A stretch of 64,000 nucleotides of DNA from Xanthomonas euvesicatoria pv. euvesicatoria (GTDB lineage: Bacteria; Pseudomonadota; Gammaproteobacteria; Xanthomonadales; Xanthomonadaceae), in the NCBI RefSeq assembly GCF_020880415.1, contig NZ_JAJIUJ010000119.1, positions 1 through 64,000 on the forward strand, in the 5' to 3' direction. Shown in pieces: positions 40,611 through 49,254 of the stretch. Made by a program: the position numbers and the translations under genes. A model generated the notes under the pieces. That model was given only the letters and a program-made list of their open reading frames with translations, was not told the origin of the DNA and searched no databases. Every line of letters starts with the position of its first letter. The first letter of the stretch is position 1.

Positions 40611-41267
40611 ATGAAGCCCCAAATTCTCCTCCTGGCACTGTCCCTGGTCTGCACGAGCGCCTGGGCCGATGAGGACGTCAGCAAGGTCAACGGCAAGATC
40701 AGCGCAGATGCCGGCAAGACCTACGGCGCCCTGGAAACGGTCAACGGCTCCATCGAGATCGGTGCCGGTGCGCAAACCAAGAACGTGGAAACCGTCAATG
40801 GCGGCATCCGCATCGGCGACAACGCGCGAACCGGTGGCGTGGAAACGGTCAACGGCTCGATCACGCTGGGCCAGAAAGTCACCGTGTCCGGCGGGCTGGA
40901 GACGGTCAACGGCAGCATCCTGGCCGAGCGTGGCAGCCAGATCAGCGGCGGCGTGGAAACGGTCAATGGCAGCATCGGGCTGGTGGGAACCGAGCTCGGC
41001 AAGGGCATCGAAACGGTCAACGGCGACATCACTGTCGGGGTGGGCTCGCACGTGCGCGGTGGCATCGAAGTGAGCAAGCCGAGCTTCGGTTTTTCGTTCC
41101 AGCCCTCGCGCAAGCCGCGCGTGGTGATCGGCCCGGATGCGGTGGTCGATGGGCCGTTGCACTTCGAGCGCGAGGTCAACCTGTACGTGCACCGCAGCGC
41201 CAAGATCGGCGCGGTGAGCGGCGCCACCGCGCGCAGCTTCGATAGCGACGTCGCACCGAAGGACTGA
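40611..41267 (+). CDS. Exported ETVNG-repeat protein
   Basis: A 218-residue protein with a signal peptide (ILLLALSLVCTSAWA). The mature part has at least six imperfect repeats of about 20-22 residues, each centred on ETVNGSI/ETVNGGI/ETVNGDI, the pattern of a right-handed beta-helix or hexapeptide-like fold. A non-repeat C-terminal region follows (VVIGPDAVVDGPLHFEREV). I recognise no specific family; it resembles bacterial DUF4097-type beta-helix proteins. It is divergent from envC. Confidence 0.8.
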   Translation: MKPQILLLALSLVCTSAWADEDVSKVNGKISADAGKTYGALETVNGSIEIGAGAQTKNVETVNGGIRIGDNARTGGVETVNGSITLGQKVTVSGGLETVNGSILAERGSQISGGVETVNGSIGLVGTELGKGIETVNGDITVGVGSHVRGGIEVSKPSFGFSFQPSRKPRVVIGPDAVVDGPLHFEREVNLYVHRSAKIGAVSGATARSFDSDVAPKD

Positions 41268-41428
41268 CCGACGCAGCACGCACCTGCCGGTGCGTGCGCC
41301 GGATCCAGGGCGCCCGCTCCAGGCGCCCTGCCCGGCCCGCCATGCAACCGCAGCACACGCAGCCGCGCGCTCACCCCGCCGTCCGACGCACGCTCTAAGA
41401 TCGGGATTCCGCCGCACGAGGAGTTCCG

Positions 41429-43225
41429 ATGCCCCGCAAGATCCTGTTGTGCCTGGCCGCGACGCTGGCCCTGGCCGGCTGCAAACGCGAACCCGCCGCT
41501 GCGCCCGGCGCGCCTGCCGCGCAGACGCCGACCGAGCGCGCGCCCACCGCGCCGGTCAGCCGCCACACCTTCTCCCCGGAAATGACCACGGGCGACTTCG
41601 CCGAACTGGTCAAGACACTGGCGTCGGACGACTTCGAAGGCCGCGGCCCGGGGACGCCGGGCGAAGAAAAGACCGTGACCTACATCCGCGACCAGATGCA
41701 GCGCATCGGGCTGCAGCCGGGCAATGGCGACAGCTGGTTCCAGGAAGTGCCGATGGTGGAAACCACCGCCGATGCATCCACCGCGCCGAGCCTGCGCAGC
41801 GGCGAGCAGACCCGCACACTCGCCTTCGGCACCGACATCGTGGTCGGCACGCGCACCGGCCAGGCCGAGGTCAAGCTGGACAACAGCGAGCTGGTGTTCG
41901 TCGGATACGGCGTGGACGCACCCGAGCAGCAGTGGAACGACTATGCCGGCCAGGAGTGGAAGGGCAAGACGGTGGTGATGTTCGTCAACGACCCGGGCTT
42001 CCACACCGACGATGCCAAGTTGTTCGATGGCAAGCGCATGACCTACTACGGGCGCTGGACCTACAAGTTCGAAGAAGCCGCACGCAAGGGCGCGGCTGCG
42101 GCGTTGATCGTGCACGACACGCCCGGCGCCAGCTACGGCTGGGACGTGGTGAAAAATTCCTGGTCCGGCCCGCAATACGACTTGCCGGCCAAGGACGACC
42201 CCGACCCGCGCCTGCCGGTGCAGGGCTGGATCAGCGCCGAAACCGCCAAGCAATTGTTCGCCAACGCCGGGTTGGACCTGGCGCAGGCCTACAAGGACGC
42301 CAGCAAGCGCGGCTTCAAGCCGGTGCCGTTGAAGGCCAGCTGGTCGGTCGATCTCAAGAGCACCATCGCGGCCAAGACCTCGCGCAACGTGGTCGGCGTG
42401 CTGCCGGGCACCAGCCACGCCGACGAGGCGGTGCTGTACATGGCGCACTGGGACCACCTGGGCAAGCATCCGGGCGAACGCGGCGACAACATCTACAACG
42501 GCGCGGTGGACAACGCCACCGGCGTGGCCGGCATCCTGGAAATCGCCGATGCATTCGCGCACCAGGATCCCAAGCCGGCGCGCTCGGTGGTGTTCCTGGC
42601 GGTCACGCTGGAAGAATCGGGCCTGCTCGGTTCCAAGTATTACGTGGCCAACCCGAGCTTCCCGCTGGACAAGATCGCGGCGGTGATCAATCTGGATGCG
42701 ATGTCGGTGGCCGGGCGCGCACGCGATGTCACCGTGGTGGGCATGGGCAGCTCGGAGCTGGAGGACATCCTCAAGCCGATCGCTGCCATGCAGGGGCGCA
42801 CCCTGCACGCAGAAGCCACCCCGCAAAGCGGCTCGTACTTCCGCTCGGATCACTTCAACTTCGCCAAGGCCGGCGTGCCGGCGTTGTATGCCGATGGCGG
42901 CGAAGACCTGCGCGAGGGCGGCACTGCCGCCGGACGTGCCGCGGCCGAGGACTACGGACGCCATCGTTATCACGCCCCGGGCGACGAATACGACGCCTCC
43001 ACCTGGAAGCTCGATGGAACCATCGAAGACCTGCAGGTGGTCTATGGCGTGGGCAAGGAGGTCGCTGCCGGCGAACGTTGGCCCAACTGGTACCCCGGCA
43101 ACCCGTTCAAGGCCGCGCGCGATCGCATGATGGCCGGCAAGCCTGGCGCGAGCGCGGCGACCGCGCAGCCGGCCGACGCTGACAGCGCGGCCACGCAGAC
43201 GCACAAGGCCCAATCTCCACGCTGA
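41429..43225 (+). CDS. M28-family aminopeptidase lipoprotein
   Basis: A 598-residue lipoprotein (lipobox LAGC) with a PA (protease-associated) domain around residues 130-280 and an M28 zinc peptidase domain. The metal-ligand pattern is visible as AHWDHLG, GAVDNATG, LEESG, NLDAM and HAPGDEY. M28 aminopeptidases remove N-terminal residues from peptides. GAGGAG lies before the ATG. A strong terminator follows about 100 bp downstream. Confidence 0.92.
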   Translation: MPRKILLCLAATLALAGCKREPAAAPGAPAAQTPTERAPTAPVSRHTFSPEMTTGDFAELVKTLASDDFEGRGPGTPGEEKTVTYIRDQMQRIGLQPGNGDSWFQEVPMVETTADASTAPSLRSGEQTRTLAFGTDIVVGTRTGQAEVKLDNSELVFVGYGVDAPEQQWNDYAGQEWKGKTVVMFVNDPGFHTDDAKLFDGKRMTYYGRWTYKFEEAARKGAAAALIVHDTPGASYGWDVVKNSWSGPQYDLPAKDDPDPRLPVQGWISAETAKQLFANAGLDLAQAYKDASKRGFKPVPLKASWSVDLKSTIAAKTSRNVVGVLPGTSHADEAVLYMAHWDHLGKHPGERGDNIYNGAVDNATGVAGILEIADAFAHQDPKPARSVVFLAVTLEESGLLGSKYYVANPSFPLDKIAAVINLDAMSVAGRARDVTVVGMGSSELEDILKPIAAMQGRTLHAEATPQSGSYFRSDHFNFAKAGVPALYADGGEDLREGGTAAGRAAAEDYGRHRYHAPGDEYDASTWKLDGTIEDLQVVYGVGKEVAAGERWPNWYPGNPFKAARDRMMAGKPGASAATAQPADADSAATQTHKAQSPR

Positions 43226-43549
43226 GGCTGCCGCGCCGTCATTGCCGCACGGTGTGGCACGGTGTGGCACGACTGCATCAGCGGCCTGCCTTGCGCGACC
43301 ATCGCTGGAAACCAATCTGTTACGCAAAAGGCCTCCCACCGGAGGCCTTTTGCATTGTTGCCTCATATGAGGCCTCTGGCGATCAGCCACGCCACATCGT
43401 GCAGCTGCGATCTTGCGCGATCAGGGGCCTGCTGCACTGACCTTACATCTCAGCCCATGGATGGGACGCATGGCCATGCGGCAATCGCGCATTCTCTGCG
43501 ACGCTCGATCTACCCTACCCGCCTGGCAGACGAACGAGACGTGCGCCAC
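43226..43549. other. Non-coding gap between convergent genes
   Basis: A 324-bp gap between the M28 peptidase and the PepSY gene. It contains a short tandem duplication (GGTGTGGCAC twice, from about 43252), a strong terminator at 43326-43351, and no recognisable gene. Confidence 0.6.
43326..43351 (+). terminator. Terminator after the M28 peptidase
   Basis: Perfect 11-bp stem AAAAGGCCTCC/GGAGGCCTTTT with loop CACC. T-rich on both sides, so it may work in both directions between convergent genes. Confidence 0.85.
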
Positions 43550-43993
43550 TCAATCGTTCTCCACGCTCACCACGTGACCGTCTTCCGGATCCACGTGCAG
43601 TTCGACTTTCTGCCCGTTGCGCTTGGCATCGGCCTTCCACAGGCCATCCTTGAACTTGAGGTCGTGCACATCGGCATAGCCGCCGGTGGAGAGCGATGCG
43701 CGCACGTCGGCTTCGCTGAGCTTGGAGGTGGTCTGGTCGCCATAGACGCGGCCGGTCACCGGATCGATGTGCACGTCCACGTCCTTGCCGTCGCCGCTAC
43801 GCGCGTCTGCCGTCCAGACGCCATGCTCGAACTTGACGTCGTGCACCTTGGTGTAGCCCTTTGCGGTGAGCATGCTGGTGACCTCACCGGAGGTGAGCGC
43901 CTTGGCCGGCTTGTCGGCCGCCTGTGCCAACGCACCCTGCGACAGCAAGGCAAGGGCGCCGATCAGTGCGGTCTTCATCAATCGCTGTGTCAT
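43550..43993 (-). CDS. Exported protein with two PepSY-like domains
   Basis: A 147-residue protein with a signal peptide (LMKTALIGALALLSQGALAQA). The mature part has two tandem PepSY-like units, each with a K(V/D)HDVKF/KDGLWKADA core and an acidic DP-containing end (HIDPVTG; HVDPEDG). PepSY domains are usually inhibitory or ligand-binding and often periplasmic. AGGAG lies 7 nt before the ATG at 43993. Confidence 0.82.
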   Translation of the reverse strand: MTQRLMKTALIGALALLSQGALAQAADKPAKALTSGEVTSMLTAKGYTKVHDVKFEHGVWTADARSGDGKDVDVHIDPVTGRVYGDQTTSKLSEADVRASLSTGGYADVHDLKFKDGLWKADAKRNGQKVELHVDPEDGHVVSVEND

Positions 43994-44254
43994 GGGAATG
44001 CTCCTGCAGTGAAGTGCGCTCATGCTGGAGGGCGGCCTATCGCCATCAGGTGAAAAACGGGCAAGCGGCCGCAACGAAAGTTCAGTTAGCTGAAACGCCG
44101 AGGTGCTTGCTCACCTGCGATGCACGCGATGTTTACATCGACGCGGATGTCGCGGCTGAGCACGCATCGTGTGTTATCCACGATCGCAATCGCAGCAACG
44201 TGCGTGTGCTTCTCACCTTGCCGACGCCGTGTGCTCGCGCGCGCTGCGTGCGCT

Positions 44255-44281
44255 GGAAAAGCCGCCTTGCGGCGGCTTTGC
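44255..44281 (-). terminator. Terminator downstream of endoglucanase 1
   Basis: Perfect stem AAAGCCGCC/GGCGGCTTT with a 4-nt GCAA loop (minus strand), 7 nt beyond the endoglucanase 1 stop, followed by TTTTCC. Confidence 0.6.
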
Positions 44282-44287
44282 TTCGCA

Positions 44288-45421
44288 TCAGCGTGTCGTG
44301 CGTGCAGCGGATGTGCTTGTTGCCGAGGTCGATGCAGCGGAGCTGCGCGCCACGGCAGTCGCAACCGGTGCACGCGTGGCGAGTGCGGCCTGTGGCGACA
44401 GGATCGCCATCTGCGGCTTGTCGGTGCCGTCCTTGTTGGGGTGCACGTTGTACGCGTAACTGAGGTTCCACCACGAACCGGCCGCCCACCAGGTCCAGCC
44501 CAGCCACACGTCTGCATTGGTTTCCATGTGTGCCAACATGCCTTGCAGCGCCTGGTTGCACACCGCATTGTTGGCGGTGCCGAATTCGCCCAGAAAGCCG
44601 CGCTTGCGGTTGGTGCGCAGCCACTGCGTGAAGTTGCGCAGGCGCTCGGCGCCGATGGTGCTGCTGACACAGGTGCTGCTGGTGCCGCTGGAATCGGCAT
44701 CCAGATACTGGTGCACTTCGAAGGCGTAGCGATTGAGCGGGTCGTAGATGGCGGTCAGCGCGGTGGCGTTGGAATAGCCATCGTTCGTGGGGGAATACCA
44801 ACTGTGCGCGCCGGTCCACAATGCGCCGGGCACCAGGATCAGGTTATTGGCACCGGTCCTGCGGATGGCATCGATGGCGGCCTGCGCTGCGCCGGCCCAT
44901 TCGCTGGCCGAAATATTGTTGGGCTCATTCATCAGCCCGAACATCACCGCGTTGTCGCTGTTGAATGCCAGTGCCAGACGACGCCAGAGATCGGTAAACG
45001 TGGCCACCGGTACTTCCGGGCCGCCGATCTTGTAGCCGTAATACTTGGCGTAGTTGTGGATATCGATGAGCAGATACATACCGGCTGCCTTGGCGCGTGC
45101 CACCGCCTGCTGCAGCAACGCGAGCTGTGCCGGGTCCAGTTCGCCGTTCGCGGTGGGCTGCAGCCGCTCCCACAGGATGGGCAGGCGGATGGTATTCATG
45201 CCGACACCGGCGAAATAGGTGTAATCGTTGGTCGCGGGGTACATATAGTCCTTGTTGAGGACTCCGGGCTTCTTGGAAGATGCGTACTCGGCACCTGACA
45301 GATTGACGCCGGCATAAGTGAGCGCGCGCGTCTGCGCGTGGGCCAGCGACAGGCTCCCGAACACGATGAAAAGCAGCGTAGAGCGCAGTAGCGCGCGCAA
45401 CGAAAAGCAGACAGCAGACAT
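44288..45421 (-). CDS. GH5 endoglucanase 1, secreted
   Basis: A 377-residue glycoside hydrolase family 5 enzyme, an endo-beta-1,4-glucanase type. Signal peptide (STLLFIVFGSLSLAHAQ), acid/base Glu in GLMNEPNN and nucleophile Glu in LGEFGTANN. A Ser/Ala/Thr-rich tail ends the protein; no cellulose-binding module is seen. GAGGAG lies 7 nt before the ATG at 45421. Probably exported through type II secretion and active on plant cell walls. It is the first of three tandem paralogues. Confidence 0.9.
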   Translation of the reverse strand: MSAVCFSLRALLRSTLLFIVFGSLSLAHAQTRALTYAGVNLSGAEYASSKKPGVLNKDYMYPATNDYTYFAGVGMNTIRLPILWERLQPTANGELDPAQLALLQQAVARAKAAGMYLLIDIHNYAKYYGYKIGGPEVPVATFTDLWRRLALAFNSDNAVMFGLMNEPNNISASEWAGAAQAAIDAIRRTGANNLILVPGALWTGAHSWYSPTNDGYSNATALTAIYDPLNRYAFEVHQYLDADSSGTSSTCVSSTIGAERLRNFTQWLRTNRKRGFLGEFGTANNAVCNQALQGMLAHMETNADVWLGWTWWAAGSWWNLSYAYNVHPNKDGTDKPQMAILSPQAALATRAPVATAVARSSAASTSATSTSAARTTR

Positions 45422-46050
45422 GACACAACTCCTCAGACGGGGGGCGATGCAGGTAAGTGCATGCGCGTTACGCGCGATGCACTGCATCGGTCTAAGTCAA
45501 TGCATCAGCCGTGCCCAATTGCTGCCGGTGGCCAGTTCAGCGCCAATATGCGAACTGCATCGCAGTCACACTCCGCAAGGCGCGTTGTCGAGATTGATAG
45601 GCCGCACAAAAGCGCGAGATATGGGCCGGTATTTGCGCAAGTGCGGCACGGGTTCGTCCGTGCTGTCGACTTTGCGTCGTATGGAAGCGCCTGCCGTCAG
45701 TGGCATGACGTCATGTCCATGACGCCATGCCGCATTGAAGTGCCACCGAGGTTGCAGGCATAGGCTGCCTCGATCTTTCCGCGAAAAGACCAGGAAAAGT
45801 GGCCAATCGCGGCAATGCTCAGCCCGGTAGAAAGCGCGCTCGCTACCGGATGGAAGAGCGACGTGTGATGACGATTGCCTGCGGCGCCCGCACGTGCCTG
45901 CACTGGCGCTGTCGTTGCGAACAGCAGCGAAAGCACCTGCGCGCGGGCGTCAGGCGGGCGCCGCAGGCGTTTGCGTGGACACATCTACGGTGTGGTTTGC
46001 GTGCCATCCGCGCCCAGCTGACGACTATTTGCTAGGCGCGTTGGTCGCGC
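45422..46050. other. Upstream region of endoglucanase 1
   Basis: A 629-bp gap with no convincing gene. Near the coding start a long inverted repeat, AGTGCAT..ATGCACT (45456-45462 and 45477-45483) with GCGCG arms, lies about 35 bp before the ATG and could be a leader hairpin or operator. Two related 12-bp palindromes CATGACGTCATG (45704-45715) and CATGACGCCATG (45718-45729) lie about 290 bp upstream. An open frame at 45697-45984 is not supported. Confidence 0.5.
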
Positions 46051-47103
46051 TTAATCGGTAATCCGGCGCGCACGTGGGCCCAATATCGACATCTGCGGCT
46101 TGTCGCGCCCCTGCGCATCCGGTTGCACGTTGAACGGATACGCCCTGCTCCACCACGCGCCTGCCGCCCACCAGGACCAGCCCATCCACACATCGCTGTT
46201 GGATTCCATGTAGCCCAGCATGCCGTTGAGCGCGAGATTGCAGGTGGCCGTGTTGCCGGTACCGAATTCGGCAAGAAACCCGCGTTTTTTGTTCAGGCGC
46301 AGCCATTCGGTGAAGCTACGCAGGCGCTCGACCCCGATCGTGGCACTGACGCACCCGCCGCTGGTGCCGCTGGAATCGGCATCCAGATATTGATGCGCTT
46401 CGATGGCATACCGATTGAGCGGGTCGCGAATGGATGCCATCGCCACTGCATTGGATTGCCCGGCCACTGTGGAGTACCAGCTATGCGCGCCTGTCCATAA
46501 CGCACCCGGCACCAGAATCAGATTGTTTGCACCGGTTTTACGAATGGTGTCGATCGACGCCTGCGCGGCTCTTGCCCACGCTTGCGGATCGATGTCGTAA
46601 GGCTCGTTCATCAGCCCGAAGATCACGGCGTTGTCGCTCTTGAACGCGATCGCCAGCCGTCGCCATAGATCGTTGAAGGTGCTGATCGGCACTTTCGTGC
46701 TGCCGATGGTGTGGCCGTAATACTTGGCGTAGTTGTGCACATCCACGATCACGTACATGTTGGCCGCCTTGGCGTTGGCGACCGCCTGCCGGATCAACGC
46801 CAGCTGCGCCGGATCCAGCTCGCCGCCCGCTTTTGGCTGCAGCCGTTCCCACAGGATCGGCAGGCGAACCGTGTTCATGTGCTTGCCGGCGAAGTAGGCG
46901 TATTCGTCGGCCGCCGGATAGTGATAACCGATGTTGAGCACGCCGGGTTTTTGCGAGGATTTGATCTCGGCGCCGGATAGATTGATGCCTGCATACTTCA
47001 GGCCGGAAGTGCTTTGCGCCTGCGCGAGCGGCATGAGGGCAAGCAATAGCAAAGACAGCGCGCGGCAACGCGGCCGGCGCGTACGCGTGGTGAGGGATTT
47101 CAT
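46051..47103 (-). CDS. GH5 endoglucanase 2, secreted
   Basis: A 350-residue GH5 paralogue. Signal peptide (ALSLLLLALMPLAQAQ), acid/base Glu in FGLMNEPYD and nucleophile in LAEFGTGNT, with the TGNT variant of the usual TANN. The surrounding GH5 core matches its neighbours. AGGAG lies 7 nt before the ATG at 47103; the long upstream open frame is not supported. No binding module. Confidence 0.9.
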   Translation of the reverse strand: MKSLTTRTRRPRCRALSLLLLALMPLAQAQSTSGLKYAGINLSGAEIKSSQKPGVLNIGYHYPAADEYAYFAGKHMNTVRLPILWERLQPKAGGELDPAQLALIRQAVANAKAANMYVIVDVHNYAKYYGHTIGSTKVPISTFNDLWRRLAIAFKSDNAVIFGLMNEPYDIDPQAWARAAQASIDTIRKTGANNLILVPGALWTGAHSWYSTVAGQSNAVAMASIRDPLNRYAIEAHQYLDADSSGTSGGCVSATIGVERLRSFTEWLRLNKKRGFLAEFGTGNTATCNLALNGMLGYMESNSDVWMGWSWWAAGAWWSRAYPFNVQPDAQGRDKPQMSILGPRARRITD

Positions 47104-47870
47104 GGGGGAACTCCTGAGACTTCTGCGTGCGAAAGACCTGTGCAAGGACGGCGCGCTGATGCGGGTATGAGCTCGTTCGATGTAAGACAGCAACGCGTCC
47201 ATCACCAGACTAGGCGTATACGCCCGCACAAACCACGGTTGAGAGGGATCAATCGGCCAAGCTGTGCAGTGACCCGCAGTTCTTGTGTTAGAGCGCGCAC
47301 GCATGGCGCGAACGTACCGCACCGTTTGCACACGCTTCAAACAGTGGCGCGCATCGCCTGCGCGATGGCGTGCTGTACATCGCGGGCGAATGCAGCTGCA
47401 TTCGTGCAATGCCTTTGCGCTGCAGCGCCTATCTGTCCATCACGATGGGTTGCCTGATTGGCGATGCTGTCGCCGGGCAATGCCAGCCACAGCGGCAGAC
47501 AGTGCGCAGGTTTAGTGCGGACGTCGACGCGATAGCGCGGATTGGATGAGATCGCTCGCGCGTCGTCCATGCATCGTGGCGCGCAGGCGTCGCATCAGGG
47601 CGTCGCCGAGACGGCAGCCTCGCACTGCAAGTTGCACCAGCGCATGGACGATATGGCCAGCGCTCGATACCGGGCTGTTGCATGTCATCGAACAGCGCAC
47701 ATCGGCAACACGCAGCGCGTGAGCTGGCGCGCGATTGCCTCTGCCTTCTGCTGCCCGCAGCGAGCCAGCGGCGGTCTGCCCTTCTCCGAAGCAGGCGGCC
47801 CCACGCGCTGCGGCAATGACAAAAAAGTGGCCGCAACACTGGTTGCGACCACCTCTGGCTGCGCCGCTGC
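47104..47870. other. Upstream region of endoglucanase 2
   Basis: A 767-bp gap without a recognisable gene. A perfect 12-bp palindrome GGCGTATACGCC (47213-47224) lies about 110 bp before the endoglucanase 2 start and could be an operator. The terminator of endoglucanase 3 lies at 47821-47852. The remainder shows no family or element that I recognise. Confidence 0.5.
47821..47852 (-). terminator. Terminator of endoglucanase 3
   Basis: On the minus strand, an 11-bp stem GTGGTCGCAAC/GTTGCGGCCAC with loop CAGT and one wobble, followed by TTTTTT, 18 bp beyond the endoglucanase 3 stop. Confidence 0.85.
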
Positions 47871-48944
47871 TTACTTGCCGGCGCGGCGTGCGTACTTGCT
47901 CAGGATCGCCATCTGCGGCTTGTCGCTGCCGTCCTTGCCCGGTTGCACGTTGAAGGGATAGTCCGGCTTCCACCAGGCGCCCGCCGCCCACCAGGTCCAG
48001 CCCAGCCACACGTCGCTGTTCTTTTCCATGTAGGTCAGCATGCCTTCCAGCGCCTTGTCGCAGACCGGATTGTTGGCCGTGGCGAATTCGCCCAGAAAAC
48101 CCTTCTGCTTGTTCTCGCGCAACCACGAAGTGAAGCCCTGCAGCTTTTCTTGGCCTACCGAGTCGCTGGTGCACACCGGCTTGGTGCCGCTGTAGTCCTT
48201 GTCCAGGTACTGATGCGCTTCGAAGGCCAGGTTGTTGCCCGAGTCCTTGAGGATTTCCAGCGCCTTTGCGTTGGAGACGCCGTAGCTGGTGCTGCGCCAG
48301 CTGTGTGCGCCGGTGTAGGCGGTGCCCGGCACCAGGATCAGGTTCTTCGCGCCGGTCTTGCGGATCGCGTTGATCGTCCCCTGCGCGGCATTGGCCCAGT
48401 CGGGTGCGGAAATGCCATTGGGCTCGTTCATCAGCCCGAAGATCACCGCCTTGTCGTCCTTGAACTCCAGCGCCAGCCGGCGCCACAGATCGGCCAACGC
48501 GCCGGCCGGCACATCGCTGGTGCCGATGCGCTTGCCGTTGTACGTGGCGTAGTTGTGCAGATCCAGGATCAGGTATTGCTTGTTGGCCTTGGCTGCTTCA
48601 AGCGACTTCTTGATCAAGCCCAATTGGGCCTGGTCCAGCTGACCATTGAGCTCGGGCTGCACGCGTTCCCACAGAAACGGCAGGCGGATCGTATTCATGC
48701 CTTTGCCGGCGAAATAGCTGAAATCCGAGGCGGCAGGGTAGGTGTAATCCTTGAACAAGGTGCCGGGCTTCTTGCGCGAGTTGAACTCGGCGCCGGACAG
48801 ATTGACTCCGACATACTTCAGGCCGGCGGTGTCCTTCTTCGGGCCGGGCGGCTCCTTGGCCTGGACCAGTGGGGTGGCGGCGAGCAAGGTCAACGCGAGC
48901 GCGGCGATGCGCAAGCGGGGAAAGTGCGGGGGAGTGCGGAACAT
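47871..48944 (-). CDS. GH5 endoglucanase 3, secreted
   Basis: A 357-residue GH5 paralogue. Signal peptide (LRIAALALTLLAATPLVQA), acid/base Glu in FGLMNEPNG and nucleophile Glu in LGEFATANN. It is the most divergent of the three, with Lys/Asp-rich stretches. GGAG lies before the ATG at 48944; an upstream ATG at 48962 is less likely because that ribosome-binding site lies inside it. No binding module. The three copies keep the same order and strand. Confidence 0.9.
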   Translation of the reverse strand: MFRTPPHFPRLRIAALALTLLAATPLVQAKEPPGPKKDTAGLKYVGVNLSGAEFNSRKKPGTLFKDYTYPAASDFSYFAGKGMNTIRLPFLWERVQPELNGQLDQAQLGLIKKSLEAAKANKQYLILDLHNYATYNGKRIGTSDVPAGALADLWRRLALEFKDDKAVIFGLMNEPNGISAPDWANAAQGTINAIRKTGAKNLILVPGTAYTGAHSWRSTSYGVSNAKALEILKDSGNNLAFEAHQYLDKDYSGTKPVCTSDSVGQEKLQGFTSWLRENKQKGFLGEFATANNPVCDKALEGMLTYMEKNSDVWLGWTWWAAGAWWKPDYPFNVQPGKDGSDKPQMAILSKYARRAGK

Positions 48945-49254
48945 GGGAGTCTCCTTCGGCATCGACGTGGGCGGCCGCGGGGGAGGGCACGGCCAGCGCA
49001 GATGGTGCAGCGCCATCTGCTGCTGCGTGAGTCTGGGAGCTCGCACGTTAGTGCGCCATTCACGCGCATGGCGCGGATTTGACCGCGTGCGAACACGCGC
49101 AAGGCGCATCATGCCGCTGCGCTCGCGTTCGCAAGAGACCAGGTAAGACGCACTGTCGCAGGAGTGCGACATCCGCGCGTTTTAAGCTACCGACCCTTTC
49201 TTCCCGTTGTTGGCGCGCCTTGCCGACGACGCAACACCCCCCCGGAGTTTTCCC
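48945..49254. other. Divergent control region of endoglucanase 3 and the alcohol dehydrogenase
   Basis: A 310-bp divergent gap. A perfect 18-bp palindrome TGTCGCA-GGAG-TGCGACA (49154-49171) lies 84 bp upstream of the dehydrogenase. A second inverted repeat GCGCCAT/ATGGCGC (49053-49059, 49068-49074) lies nearer the endoglucanase. A C7 run (49237-49243) just precedes the dehydrogenase ribosome-binding site. Confidence 0.5.
49154..49171. promoter_or_regulatory. Perfect 7-4-7 palindrome, candidate operator
   Basis: TGTCGCA-GGAG-TGCGACA in the divergent control region. The regulator is not identified. Confidence 0.5.

Noticed and set aside
43252-43271. GGTGTGGCAC tandem duplication
   Set aside because: Only two short copies between convergent genes; no sign of function.
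45697-45984. A minus-strand frame upstream of endoglucanase 1
   Set aside because: Composition typical of chance frames in GC-rich DNA; no family.
49237-49243. C7 run before the alcohol dehydrogenase ribosome-binding site
   Set aside because: Short homopolymer within normal range for this GC content.
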